Positions 1 through 9,800 of a stretch of 64,000 bases of DNA are shown in pieces (position 1 is the stretch's first letter; each line of letters begins with the position of its first letter). Where the stretch lies: NCBI RefSeq assembly GCF_000153345.1, contig NZ_CH724126.1, forward strand, positions 656,493 through 720,492, given 5' to 3'. The translations under genes were made by a program, and so were the position numbers. Under the pieces are notes generated by a model. The model was not told the DNA's origin and made no database searches. It saw only the letters and a list, made by a program, of their open reading frames with translations. Source of the stretch: Neptuniibacter caesariensis (GTDB taxonomy: Bacteria > Pseudomonadota > Gammaproteobacteria > Pseudomonadales > Balneatricaceae).

Positions 1-2
1 CC

Positions 3-1478
3 AGTACCTCTGTTGCGGTTTTAGCGCTTCGTATGATGGGGCTAGACGATGTCAGATATTTGGTACCAAACCGCTTTGAATATGGTTATGGATTAAGTCC
101 GGAAATCGTTGCAGAAGCGAAAAAGCTAAGCCCAGGTCTGATCGTTACCGTCGATAATGGTATCTCAAGTATCGAAGGCGTAGCCGCGGCTAATCAGGCT
201 GGAATTGATGTGATTGTGACTGACCATCATTTAGCTGGATCTGAGTTACCAGAGGCGTGTGCGATTGTAAACCCGAACCAGCCCCATTGCGGATTTGTCG
301 CGAAAAGTACCTGTGGGGTGGGGGTCATTTTTTATGTGATGATCGCCTTGCGACGGGCTTTACAGAACCAGAACTGGTTTGAACGGATTGCCAGGCCAGC
401 CCCGAATTTAGCGTCTCTTCTGGATCTGGTTGCCTTGGGTACGGTTGCGGACGTTGTACCGTTGGAGCAAAACAACCGAGTGTTTGTTTATCAAGGGTTA
501 CAGAGGATAAAAGCAGGTTACTGCCGCCCAGGCCTCAAAGCCTTAATCGAAGTGTCGGGTAGGCAGCAACATAAAACGACCTCCTCTGATCTGGGCTTTG
601 CTATCGCTCCGAGGCTTAATGCGGCTGGGCGATTAGAAGATATGTCCATCGGTATTGAATGTCTCCTCACCGATTCTGCGGAAAAGGCAAAAGAGTTGGC
701 TATAACTCTGAATGAGCTGAATCAGGAACGGAAAGGTATCGAGCAAGAGATGCAGCAGCAGGCTCTCGAGTTATTGGCAAGGCTCCAGCTAGATGAGCAG
801 CAATTACCTTTCGGTCTGTCCCTCTATGAGGAGGAGTGGCATCAGGGGGTGATAGGTATTCTTGCGTCGCGGATCAAAGAACGAACCCATCGCCCGGTCA
901 TTGCATTTGCTCAAGGTGATGAGGGCGAGCTTAAGGGCTCTGCACGTTCAATTTCTGGCTTTCATATCCGGGATGGTTTAGATGCGATCGCAGCCAGATA
1001 TCCTCAGTTGCTGAAAAAATTTGGTGGTCACGCAATGGCTGCTGGATTGACAATAAGGGTTTCAGATCTTGAGTTGTTTCAGTCTGCTTTTGATGAGGAA
1101 GTTAAACGACAGTTATCAGAGCAGGATCTCGAGCAGCAGGTTCTGACCGATGGATTATTAACTTCAGAGGAAATGACGCTGGAGTTAGCTGAAATGCTCA
1201 GGGATGCCGGCCCTTGGGGGCATCAGTTCCCTGAACCTCTTTTTGAGGGGCAGTTCTCATTATTGCAACAAAGAGTTGTTGGGCAGCGGCACTTGAAAAT
1301 GGTATTGATGGAACCATCTTCAGGGCTAGCTATCGATGCCATTCAGTTTAATGCTGACATGGGTTTATGGCCAGATGAAAGCCGGACTCAGGTGCGTGTG
1401 GTTTACAAGCTAGACGTGAATGAGTTCAGAGGGCAGCGTAATGTACAGATGTTGGTTGAGCATTTGTTGCCAGAATAA
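3..1478 (+). CDS. recJ: Single-stranded-DNA-specific exonuclease RecJ (5' end missing)
   Basis: RecJ is a 5'-to-3' single-strand exonuclease acting in RecF-pathway recombination, mismatch repair and fork processing. The frame is open from the first bases of the window, so the true start and the first DHH motifs lie upstream; the visible part begins inside the DHH domain. Seen here are the TDHH segment (VIVTDHHLAG), the PNQP segment, the conserved GTVADVVPL motif, and the DHHA1 half with GVIGILASRIKER and FGGHAMAAGL. A C-terminal OB-type domain follows. The stop is 24 bases before the next small gene. Identification is secure; only the N-terminus is unseen. Confidence 0.96.
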   Translation, partial: STSVAVLALRMMGLDDVRYLVPNRFEYGYGLSPEIVAEAKKLSPGLIVTVDNGISSIEGVAAANQAGIDVIVTDHHLAGSELPEACAIVNPNQPHCGFVAKSTCGVGVIFYVMIALRRALQNQNWFERIARPAPNLASLLDLVALGTVADVVPLEQNNRVFVYQGLQRIKAGYCRPGLKALIEVSGRQQHKTTSSDLGFAIAPRLNAAGRLEDMSIGIECLLTDSAEKAKELAITLNELNQERKGIEQEMQQQALELLARLQLDEQQLPFGLSLYEEEWHQGVIGILASRIKERTHRPVIAFAQGDEGELKGSARSISGFHIRDGLDAIAARYPQLLKKFGGHAMAAGLTIRVSDLELFQSAFDEEVKRQLSEQDLEQQVLTDGLLTSEEMTLELAEMLRDAGPWGHQFPEPLFEGQFSLLQQRVVGQRHLKMVLMEPSSGLAIDAIQFNADMGLWPDESRTQVRVVYKLDVNEFRGQRNVQMLVEHLLPE

Positions 1479-1502
1479 GTATACAAACACAGGTGGGATA
1501 AC

Positions 1503-1685
1503 GTGAACGAATTTACATTAGAAGAATTGAACCTGCTGCTGGGTGTCTTTGAGAAAGCTGGTGTAGAAGAGAGTGCTGGTGAAGAGGGTGAGATGCTCAA
1601 ACGGCTGAAAGCGGCTCAAGAAAATCGCCAGGAGCTTGAATCCATGGAGTTTGATGATTGTTTAGGTGGTGCTTGTAAGCTGTAA
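1503..1685 (+). CDS. Small acidic protein of unknown function
   Basis: A 60-residue reading frame starting with GTG, 24 bases after recJ and on the same strand, so probably co-transcribed with it. A GGTGGGAT stretch precedes the start. The product is very acidic, leucine-rich and predicted mostly helical, ending in CLGGACKL. I do not recognise a family. Its position between recJ and an obvious convergent hairpin pair, and the absence of a competing frame, argue that it is real, but there is no direct support for a function. Confidence 0.5.
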   Translation: MNEFTLEELNLLLGVFEKAGVEESAGEEGEMLKRLKAAQENRQELESMEFDDCLGGACKL

Positions 1686-1719
1686 ACCTATTAATGCCAT
1701 TCCTATAGCTTCAGCTATG

Positions 1720-1751
1720 CCTACCACCCACAGCCAAAAGTGGATGGTAGG
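1720..1751. terminator. Hairpin after the recJ-small gene pair
   Basis: Arms CCTACCACCCAC and GTGGATGGTAGG (one mismatch) enclose an 8-base loop, 35 bases after the stop of the small gene. There is no strong T-run. Together with the perfect palindrome just downstream it probably separates the convergent transcripts. Confidence 0.5.
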
Positions 1752-1762
1752 GTACCTACCTA

Positions 1763-1782
1763 TAAAATAGAGCTCTATTTTA
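1763..1782. terminator. 20-bp perfect palindrome at the convergent gene end
   Basis: TAAAATAGAG followed by its exact reverse complement. The A-tract and T-tract lie on the outer edges, and the right end includes the stop codon of the autotransporter gene. It could work as a terminator in both directions. Confidence 0.45.
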
Positions 1783-4347
1783 CTGGCTGAAATTTAAGCC
1801 AGTCATGCCTGTGAGATCTAGTGCTGGCGTTGCCGTATTGTTAAGCCTGATATTTTCTAGAGTTATATTGCGGATGGTGTCAGAGCTGTCCCCTGCGTTG
1901 TTAAAGCTAATGCCTGCCTGAGATGTGTTACTGATAGAGATATCCCGTAACAAAACGTCCGTCGTATAAACACCGTTGGCCATATTGGTATAGCGATCAA
2001 ATGAACCGTTAAAATCGATTCCAGGTCCATTTGTTACACCGGTGATCGAAATATTCTCCATAACCAGGGTTGTACTGCCGGTATTATTGCTGAGATCGTC
2101 AAAAGAGAAACCAAAATCTATACCTGCATCCTGAGCATTCTCAATCTGTACATTGCTTAAAGCTAAGCGGTATTCAACATCGGAATTGCTGTAGTCATCA
2201 CTCGAACCCGAAAAGTCGATGGCCGCTGCCAGGTTATTCACAGTGCCTGTATTTTTAATGCTGATATTATCTAAAGCTAGGCTGTATTTTACTTTGCTGC
2301 TAGAGAAGTCCTGCAGCAAGTTATAGTTGATCCCATAATCTGCTACCTGATCGATTGTGATATTTGAAAGGGTTATTTCTGCGTCCAGACTGCTGTTAAT
2401 AAACTCGTCGGTGGAAGCACCAAAATCAATACCTGTCCCCCAGCCTTTAGTGCCGATGTTGGATAGCTGGATATTATTCATGAAGAGTTTGAGCTTTGAT
2501 GTTGCATTATCGAACTCATCAAATGAGCCACGGAGATCGATACCATCGCTACCGGTATTACTAATACGAATTCCATCGAAAATTACAGTGGCATCTGAAC
2601 TACCATTATCAAATTCATCTAATATGCCTATGTCCATGCCTTGATCGCCCGTATTATTGATAGTGATATTTTTAAAGCTCACATAGGCTAAAGCAGAGCC
2701 ATTGAAAAAATTATCTAGCGAACCGCTCATGCGAATGCCAGTCGTTCCTATATTCGCTAAATCGATATCATCAAACTTGAGCTTTAAGTCCCCACGTTTG
2801 AAGCCTTTCAAATTTCCTGAGAAATCAAAACCTGCGCCTGTGATTTCGTCCATTGTGATGTTACTGAAAGAGCTATCAAAGATGATATTGTCGACGTTTC
2901 TTAAGCCACCGTTGCCAGTGAAATCAATGCCGTTACCGCCAATACGATTGAATGCGATCTGATCAGCGCGAAGTTTCAATGTCGACGCTCCGCCTAAATA
3001 GATGCCAGCACCACCTGTATCGGCAATGGAAAGGTTGCTGAAGGCTAAAGCTTGCGGGCTGGTAATGATCGTTCCTGCCGTCTGGTCGGCATTGTTCCGA
3101 TCGCTAAAGCCTTGGTTAAAGGTTAAACCTGAAGCTTTACCCGCACCGGTTAAGTCCAAAGCGATAAAGTGGTTACCGTTATCAACCTGAAAAATGGGGG
3201 TGTTACCGGTATGTTGTATCTGTGGTCTGGACCCCGGTGCGTTGTAATAACCGAAACCGCCTGAGCGTGAGCCCCGTAATGCTACGGAGCCGCTTCCGCC
3301 CAAAATGGTTTGGTGAGCGCCAGTGATCTGGCCCCCTGTAATAGGGCCTTTACTACCATCCAGAATTATCAGGCTGTTTTGTGTGTTAGTGATCGCTTGC
3401 TGGAAGCTGGTGTCGTCATCTGTAAACTCAACGGAGTTTAATGCCACTTCGGTGGCTTTATCTTTTACAGACTCGGTACCTGAAGGCGCGGCAACAATAT
3501 CTGTATCTCGCTCAACGGCCGAGAGCAGTCTTTTTTCCAGAGCCGAAAGGGGGATCGAACGCTTGGCCTTTCCTCCAAGCGGGATGGTGAGCTTAAGGCC
3601 CGCTTCCCACTTGTCATCCCGAACTTTATCGTGGCTATATCCGGCTTCGGCGGTAAGCGAAGATCCGGGGATATCATTAAGAATATTATTCCAGCGCCAT
3701 TCAGCTCTCAGTTTGGGCCCCTCAACGGGAGTGCTTACAAGCTCATCATCAAAACTAAACGCCCCTGCATACAGCCAGATATCCTGATCAGATAAAACTG
3801 AAAACCTGTGTCCCAGCTCAAAGTCATACCCTGATAAAGGCACTTCAGCAGCGCTGGTTATAAAAAGCTGATTACCAATAAGCTCAGCTTCTACGGGTTG
3901 GGGGTAGGCTTGCGCAGAGGAGAGGGCGTTATAAGCATTAATGCGAAAATCCCAGTTGGGGTGCAGAGCTTCCAGGCCCCAGGCCTCCTGATGAAAGCGG
4001 TTGCCGTATTCAGAGGTGCGAATGTCTCTTCCGACCCACATGCCTATGGCCCACCTATTGTTGATCATCTTTCGGTAGCCCAGGGCCAGGTTACCCTCTT
4101 TGCTTCCAGCGTCGAAAAGTTTGCCGCGCAGTTCAGTGAATAAAAGACCACTATCAGTTTGATATATCGGCAGGAGTAATGCTGCTTCGCCTCGGCTGGA
4201 ATTGTCGGTGCCAATGGAAACACCGCTTTCAAGCCAGGGATCCCACTTATCGCTGGATGCCAGGCTATGTTCTGTAAATGTTATGGACAGGGCAAATACA
4301 GACAGTGTTGCTAAAGGAAATGTGCAGGACTTCATTTCAGCGCTCAA
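1780..4347 (-). CDS. Inverse autotransporter (intimin-type) with beta-helix passenger
   Basis: Probable outer-membrane adhesin of 855 residues. A signal peptide spans about residues 1-30 (hydrophobic stretch, then SLASS). Residues about 33-280 resemble the intimin/invasin beta-barrel: WLESGVSIGTDNS, LGYRKMINNRWAIGMWVG and a final KLTIPLGG strand. The rest is a right-handed parallel beta-helix exposed outside the cell. Its last 330 residues (about 500-830) are built from roughly ten modules of about 40-45 residues, most starting with GIDFxGSFDxFxN-like turns followed by LxLxNIxIxN strands. It lies downstream of a two-component system on the same strand, which may control it. Passenger function and ligand cannot be read from sequence. 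The barrel assignment is by recalled family pattern, not a search. Confidence 0.75.
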   Translation of the reverse strand: MSAEMKSCTFPLATLSVFALSITFTEHSLASSDKWDPWLESGVSIGTDNSSRGEAALLLPIYQTDSGLLFTELRGKLFDAGSKEGNLALGYRKMINNRWAIGMWVGRDIRTSEYGNRFHQEAWGLEALHPNWDFRINAYNALSSAQAYPQPVEAELIGNQLFITSAAEVPLSGYDFELGHRFSVLSDQDIWLYAGAFSFDDELVSTPVEGPKLRAEWRWNNILNDIPGSSLTAEAGYSHDKVRDDKWEAGLKLTIPLGGKAKRSIPLSALEKRLLSAVERDTDIVAAPSGTESVKDKATEVALNSVEFTDDDTSFQQAITNTQNSLIILDGSKGPITGGQITGAHQTILGGSGSVALRGSRSGGFGYYNAPGSRPQIQHTGNTPIFQVDNGNHFIALDLTGAGKASGLTFNQGFSDRNNADQTAGTIITSPQALAFSNLSIADTGGAGIYLGGASTLKLRADQIAFNRIGGNGIDFTGNGGLRNVDNIIFDSSFSNITMDEITGAGFDFSGNLKGFKRGDLKLKFDDIDLANIGTTGIRMSGSLDNFFNGSALAYVSFKNITINNTGDQGMDIGILDEFDNGSSDATVIFDGIRISNTGSDGIDLRGSFDEFDNATSKLKLFMNNIQLSNIGTKGWGTGIDFGASTDEFINSSLDAEITLSNITIDQVADYGINYNLLQDFSSSKVKYSLALDNISIKNTGTVNNLAAAIDFSGSSDDYSNSDVEYRLALSNVQIENAQDAGIDFGFSFDDLSNNTGSTTLVMENISITGVTNGPGIDFNGSFDRYTNMANGVYTTDVLLRDISISNTSQAGISFNNAGDSSDTIRNITLENIRLNNTATPALDLTGMTGLNFSQ

Positions 4348-4508
4348 TCAAATTGGGAAATAATCTTGATCAGCTGACAGTAATAATACTGAGAAAAGAG
4401 AAGTGCAAAGCTGCCGGATTGAGAGTCTCCAACTCTTTATGCTGATCCTTCAGTTGCGTGGACAGGGGCACCTGAATCCGCATCAATCCGGAGCTGGGTA
4501 GAGTATTA

Positions 4509-4543
4509 CTGAGGATTCTTAAGAGAGTCTTAAGAATCCTCAG
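4509..4543. promoter_or_regulatory. Perfect 16-bp inverted repeat between sensor kinase and autotransporter
   Basis: CTGAGGATTCTTAAGA, then GAG, then the exact reverse complement. It sits 14 bases downstream of the kinase stop on the minus strand and about 160 bases upstream of the autotransporter start. It may be the kinase terminator, although the minus strand has no following T-run, or an operator for the autotransporter gene. Confidence 0.55.
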
Positions 4544-4556
4544 ATGGTAGAAATGA

Positions 4557-5945
4557 CTATATGGGGAAGTGAAGGGAGACTGTCAGTCCGCCGCCAGGTG
4601 TGTCACTAAGCCGGATAGAACCATTATGAAGATCCAGGATGTTTTGCACGATCGTCATGCCAAGTCCTGCTCCAGAGCTATCACTGGTGTCTGCCCGATA
4701 GAAACGCTCAAACACCTGCTCTTTCTGGGTATCGGACAGCCCTTTGCCATGATCCACAATCTGGATGGAATTACCTGAGTCGGTTGCAGTTAAAGTCACA
4801 ACAATATTATCACCAGCAATACTGTACTTAATTGCGTTTTCAATCAGGTTGCGTAACAGAAGGCTAACCAGCACGGGCTCTCCTTTCATATTCTGCGGTG
4901 CTTCAGTTTCTGACTTTAGCTCAATATCCATCTGACGATTGACTGCAATCGGATAAAGCTCTGCGATAACATTGGTGATGTTGTCGTTCAGAGAAAATAG
5001 GGTTGAATTGAGTTCCGATTCATTCTTGGGGTTTAGCCGTGCGAGTTCTAAGAGCTGATTGATAAGCCGTTCCATCTTGATGACACTTTGGCGGCCTGGA
5101 TCATCCTGATCAAGGTTGACTTTAAAAGCTGCTAACGGTGTACGTAGTTCATGAGCGGCATTATCGGTAAAACGTTTTTCTCGCTCAATGTAAGTGTCTA
5201 CCCGTTGAAATAGCATGTTGAGTGACGATACCGGGCTTTGTAGCTCAAACGGAAGTCCCTGCTCTGGAATAGGGGTGAGGTCGTTTGCATCGCGCAGATG
5301 CAAATCACGGCCAAGTATATTGAGTGGCACCAGGCTCTTCTTAACGATAAGAATCACCAGTAACGTAAGAATGATTCCGGCGATGATCAGAGGGGAGATA
5401 AAGCTAGTACTAATCTCCATCTCTAGCATTTTTCTTAAGGGCATACTTTGTGCACTGGAGAACCAGAGTTGCCGCTGTTCATCAAACAGTGAGAAAACCC
5501 GCCATTCTTCATCATTGGAAACGTGCTGTGAAAACCCGACCGTTAAATCCTTCGGTACGCTATGGTCGGGTAGGGAACTGAACAATAGATTGCCCTGTTG
5601 GTCCTGAATGATGATGGCCAAGCCTTCACTAAAATAAGTGAGCGACTCCTCCTCTTCATCATCATCCAGATTCTTGCTCAGGTAATCGGTCAAAGTTGCC
5701 GTATGTATCTGACTTTGTTCAGCAACCCATTTATTCAGTACTGCCGTATAATCGTTTGGTTCATGGGGGAGCAATTTGTCCAAAAGCGAAATGGCCTGAA
5801 TCAGGGTCGAGTCAAAAACCTCGGTTGATTCGTGCTTGGTTGTATAGACCGCGCTAAGAAGTGATAAGGCTCCACCGAAAATAATCACGGCGATCGTCCA
5901 GCACAGAATGGTCTTCTGGATTGATTTTCTAGCGTTCGGCAACAT
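4557..5945 (-). CDS. Two-component sensor histidine kinase (QseC/PmrB-like)
   Basis: Inner-membrane sensor of 462 residues. It has two transmembrane segments (about 15-37 and 180-202) around a periplasmic sensing region of about 145 residues with an acidic DDDEEEES stretch. The dimerisation/phosphoacceptor motif AAHELRTPLAAFK follows, then a HATPase domain with N-box NLIENAIKYS, G1 DHGKGL, F-box FERFYR and G2 GAGLGMTI. It overlaps the upstream response regulator gene by 17 bases, so the two are translated together. The acidic periplasmic patch resembles cation- or peptide-sensing patches in PhoQ-like sensors, but the signal is unknown. Confidence 0.9.
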   Translation of the reverse strand: MLPNARKSIQKTILCWTIAVIIFGGALSLLSAVYTTKHESTEVFDSTLIQAISLLDKLLPHEPNDYTAVLNKWVAEQSQIHTATLTDYLSKNLDDDEEEESLTYFSEGLAIIIQDQQGNLLFSSLPDHSVPKDLTVGFSQHVSNDEEWRVFSLFDEQRQLWFSSAQSMPLRKMLEMEISTSFISPLIIAGIILTLLVILIVKKSLVPLNILGRDLHLRDANDLTPIPEQGLPFELQSPVSSLNMLFQRVDTYIEREKRFTDNAAHELRTPLAAFKVNLDQDDPGRQSVIKMERLINQLLELARLNPKNESELNSTLFSLNDNITNVIAELYPIAVNRQMDIELKSETEAPQNMKGEPVLVSLLLRNLIENAIKYSIAGDNIVVTLTATDSGNSIQIVDHGKGLSDTQKEQVFERFYRADTSDSSGAGLGMTIVQNILDLHNGSIRLSDTPGGGLTVSLHFPI

Positions 5946-6588
5946 AGTACCCGACCCCTCTTACAGTAGAGATTAATTCTTTGCCAAGTTTCTTACGAAG
6001 GTTATGGATGTGGACTTCGAGTGCGTTGCTTTCTACATCATCGGCGTACAGCGTTGCTTCAATTTTTGCCCGGGTCATAACTCGGCCGGTGTTATTCAAT
6101 AGAAGAACTAACAGGTCGAATTCGCGTCGACTGGCTTCTATTGGACTTCCCTTAAAGAATACCTGGCGAGCTGCAGAATCTATCTTGATATCACCGAAGG
6201 TAATCTCCTCTTTACTTCTGCCATGTAATCGACGTTGAACTGCCCTGAGTCTCGCTTCTAACTCATCCATTTCAAAAGGCTTTGTTAAATAGTCATCAGC
6301 GCCCAGGTCTAATCCGTTGACACGCTCTTCCACGGCATGCCTCGCAGTAAGGATCAGTACTGGCGTTGAAATATTTTCGGCTCTGAGCCTTTTGAGTATC
6401 TCCAGACCGTCAATATCGGGAAGGTTAAGATCCAGAATAATGATGTCTGGATGTAAGTTACGTACGGTACTAAGTACTGCCGAGCCGCTCTGAATCCAGT
6501 CAACCTGGTATTGGCGTTCTTGTAATTTAATCTCAATGACCTGGCCGAGAAGGGGGTCATCTTCGACTAGTAGAACATGCATTAGCAT
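5929..6588 (-). CDS. OmpR-family response regulator
   Basis: DNA-binding regulator of 219 residues. The receiver domain (about 4-115) has the acidic pair EDD, phospho-Asp in IIILDLNLPDIDG, Thr in LILTARH and Lys in YLTKPFEMDELEAR. The C-terminal winged helix (about 127-217) ends with EVHIHNLRKKLG and the ISTVRGVGYY motif. It is the first gene of the pair with the kinase and belongs to the QseB/PmrA/TctD group. Likely targets are its own promoter and possibly the neighbouring autotransporter gene; that link is inferred from position only. Confidence 0.92.
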   Translation of the reverse strand: MLMHVLLVEDDPLLGQVIEIKLQERQYQVDWIQSGSAVLSTVRNLHPDIIILDLNLPDIDGLEILKRLRAENISTPVLILTARHAVEERVNGLDLGADDYLTKPFEMDELEARLRAVQRRLHGRSKEEITFGDIKIDSAARQVFFKGSPIEASRREFDLLVLLLNNTGRVMTRAKIEATLYADDVESNALEVHIHNLRKKLGKELISTVRGVGYYVAER

Positions 6589-6850
6589 TTTTTAATCTTT
6601 CAACTATTAAAAGTAAGAGTGGAATTACAATGTTTCAGAAACGACGATGCAAGCTTTATTGCTATTGCGTCAGGATTTTTAAACAGGCACTAAAGAACAA
6701 TATGATTAATCTGGATCAGTGAGCCTTTACTTAGTTAAAGTTATTGTTGTGAGGCTGCTCAAAAAATCAAAGGATGATTAAGGCGATATTCGATTTTATC
6801 TGAGCAGAATCTACACTTGTATTGCTAAGCCCCACTCGAATAGGAATCTT

Positions 6851-9800
6851 ATGAAACGGTTGTTTCCTGTCATTAATGTCCTGTCGCTGTTCTTGCTTGT
6901 CATTCTTGCGGCAGGTGCTGTCTATGTAGAGTCCCTGATCGCTAAACGTCTGGAAACTGAAACACGGGCGACCTTACAAAATCATCTTTATACCGTAAAA
7001 AATCGTATAGAAAACAATCTGCTAAGTGATTTGCAGCTCGCTAAAGGGTTAGTGGCGGCTGTTGCGACTAAGCCTCAGCTAAGTCAGCGCGAGTTTGCTC
7101 AGGCCGCAAAATCTATTTTGTATAAACACAACCAGCTTCTGAGTGTGTCTGCTGCCCCAGAGATGGTTTTGGAGATGATCTATCCCCTTGAGGGCAATGA
7201 GACTGCTCTGGGGCTGGACCTGAAGAAGGTTCCTGAACAGTTTGTTGCCGCAGAGCGTGCTAAAAAGACCGGCCAGATTGTATTGAGTGGCCCTGTTGAT
7301 TTGGTGCAGGGGGGATCGGCATTTATAGCGAGAATGCCCGTTTTTATTGAAAACCCTCAAGGTAAAAACACGTTTTGGGGGTTGGTCAGTGCGCTGATCG
7401 ATGAGAAAAGTCTGTACATTAACAGCCAGCTCATCGGTACTGATCTGCCAGTAGAGGTTGCTATCAGAGGCAGGGATGCTTTAGGTGAAGAGGGAGAGAC
7501 CTTCTTCGGTCGTGCTGATTTGTTTGAAGATGCGGCAGTATTTGCTGAGTTACAACTGCCCGTCGGCAGTTGGCAATTAGCTGCGATCGCAACCGGTTCT
7601 TTACCTGAAGTGGGGGCTTTTGTCTGGCCCATGCGGATCGGTTACGCCTTGAGCGCTTTTGCTATTCTTTTATCGTTTTTTGTGATGAACATTGCTTTAA
7701 AACGAACAGTCAGTGCTCAGGAAAGAGCGGAAACAGCCCAGTCTGAATTGCAAGCATCGCTTAAGAGTCTGAATGAGCGTGAGACTTTACTGAGAACAGT
7801 TATTGATGAAATGCCAGATGTGCTTGTACTTAAAGATCACAAAGGTAATTTTCTCTTAGGTAACAATACGGTAGCGCGTTTATATAACACCACTCCGGAA
7901 GAGATGGTCGGTAAAAACGATGCTGACTTTGGCGTTCCTCAAGAGATGGCAGACTTCTTTCGTGAAAATGTCCTGGCCATAATGGAAAAGGGCGAGCCTG
8001 AAGTAGTTATGGAAGATAGTACTGATACAGCTTCTGGAGAAGTCAGGCATTTTAAATCGATCAAAAAACCATTCAAGGATGCGGATGGAAATAACCAGAT
8101 TCTAGTTATCGCACAAGATATTACTGAAATTGTTGAAGCCCAGCGGCAATTGGAGATCAGTGAGAAAAAGTTTCGCACCATACTGGATAGCGTCGATGCC
8201 TATATCTATCTGAAAGATAAAGCGGGGCATTACCTCTTTGCAAATCGCAAGGTGCGAGAGCTATGGGGCGCGGCCATGGAAGATATCGTGGGGTTTGGGG
8301 ATGATAAGTTTTTTGATCACCCAACCGCGAAAAATATTCAGCACAATGACCGTTTGGTGCTGGATGATGGTCAGACTCTCAAAGTTGAGGAGGTGAATAC
8401 GCTGCCGGGAGGGGGGACTACAACTTATCAATCAACTAAATTACCCCTACGCTCAGAAGACGGGGATATCTACGCTTTATGCGGTATTTCTGTTGATATT
8501 ACAGAGCTAAAAAATATTGAAAAGGCCCTCCGCATAAGCGAACAGCGTTTCAAAATTGCTGGAGAGGCAGCCTATGATCTGATCTATGAATGGGATGTAG
8601 AGACCGATTCACTGCATTGGTTCGGCGATATAGATGATCTTTTGGGCTATCCCAAAGGCAGTATTTCCCAGGATATTTCTGCCTGGCTCAATCTTATTCA
8701 TCCAGAAGATAAAGATCTGTTAGGCGATGCCGTTGAAAGGCATCGGACTTCTACCCAGCCAATAAAATATGAATATAGGATCCAGCATAAGAAAGGTCAC
8801 TACCTCTATTTGAGTGATCATGCCCTACCTTTACTGGATGAAAACCGTCGCCCCTATCGTTGGATTGGGGTATGCACCGATATCACTACTCAGAAAGAGC
8901 AGCAACTGCTTCTCGAGTTTAATGCCTACCATGATAAGTTGACCAACCTTCCTAACCGTGTGCTCCTGGCAGATCGCTTAAGCCAGGCAATGCACCAGCA
9001 AAAACGCCGTGGACAGACATTGGCTGTGGTGTATATCGACCTGGATGGGTTTAAACAGATTAATGATCAGTATGGTCACGATGTGGGTGATGTTTTACTC
9101 GTCGAGATTGGTCAGCGTTTCCAAACCCTTTTAAGGGAAGGGGATACGATCGCGCGTTTGGGCGGGGATGAGTTTGTTGCGGTAATGCTCGATATTAACT
9201 CAAGTATGGATTCAATCCCTCTGCTACGACGAATTCTGCACGCGATTTCTGTTCCGGTGCTTGTTGATGATGTTGTCCTGCAGGTATCTGCTAGTTTGGG
9301 AGTGACTTTTTATCCCCAGGCTGAGGATGTTGATGGTGATCAATTATTAAGACAAGCTGATCAGGCGATGTATCAGGCCAAGCTGGAAGGTAAGAATCGC
9401 TATTACTTCTTTGATATGGAGCATGATCGAAGCCTCCGTGGACAAAGAGAAACAGTAGAAAGAATAGAGCTGGGTTTGCGTCAACGGGAGTTCGAACTTT
9501 ACTACCAGCCCAAAGTAAATATGCATAGTGGAGATGTGATCGGCTTAGAGGCGCTGATTCGCTGGAATCACCCTGAAGATGGATTGTTGATGCCGGGGCA
9601 GTTTCTGCCCGTTATTGAGGATAAACCTGTCGCCATTGAGATTGGCGAATGGGTAATCGAAGATGCTTTACGCCAGATGGATGCCTGGAGTTTTCAGGGT
9701 CATGACCTATCAGTCAGTGTCAATATTGGTGGGCTGCAATTACAGCAAGACAATTTCGTAGAGCGACTAGAAGCCCTTTTGAAAAAGTTCCCGCGCGTCG

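Noticed and set aside
3323-3787. 154-codon plus-strand frame opposite the autotransporter gene
   Set aside because: It is a shadow of the beta-barrel gene, which has a signal peptide and family pattern.
6630-6722. 30-codon frame with several Cys between the response regulator and the CHASE gene
   Set aside because: Weak ribosome site, no recognised pattern, and chance frames of this size are common.
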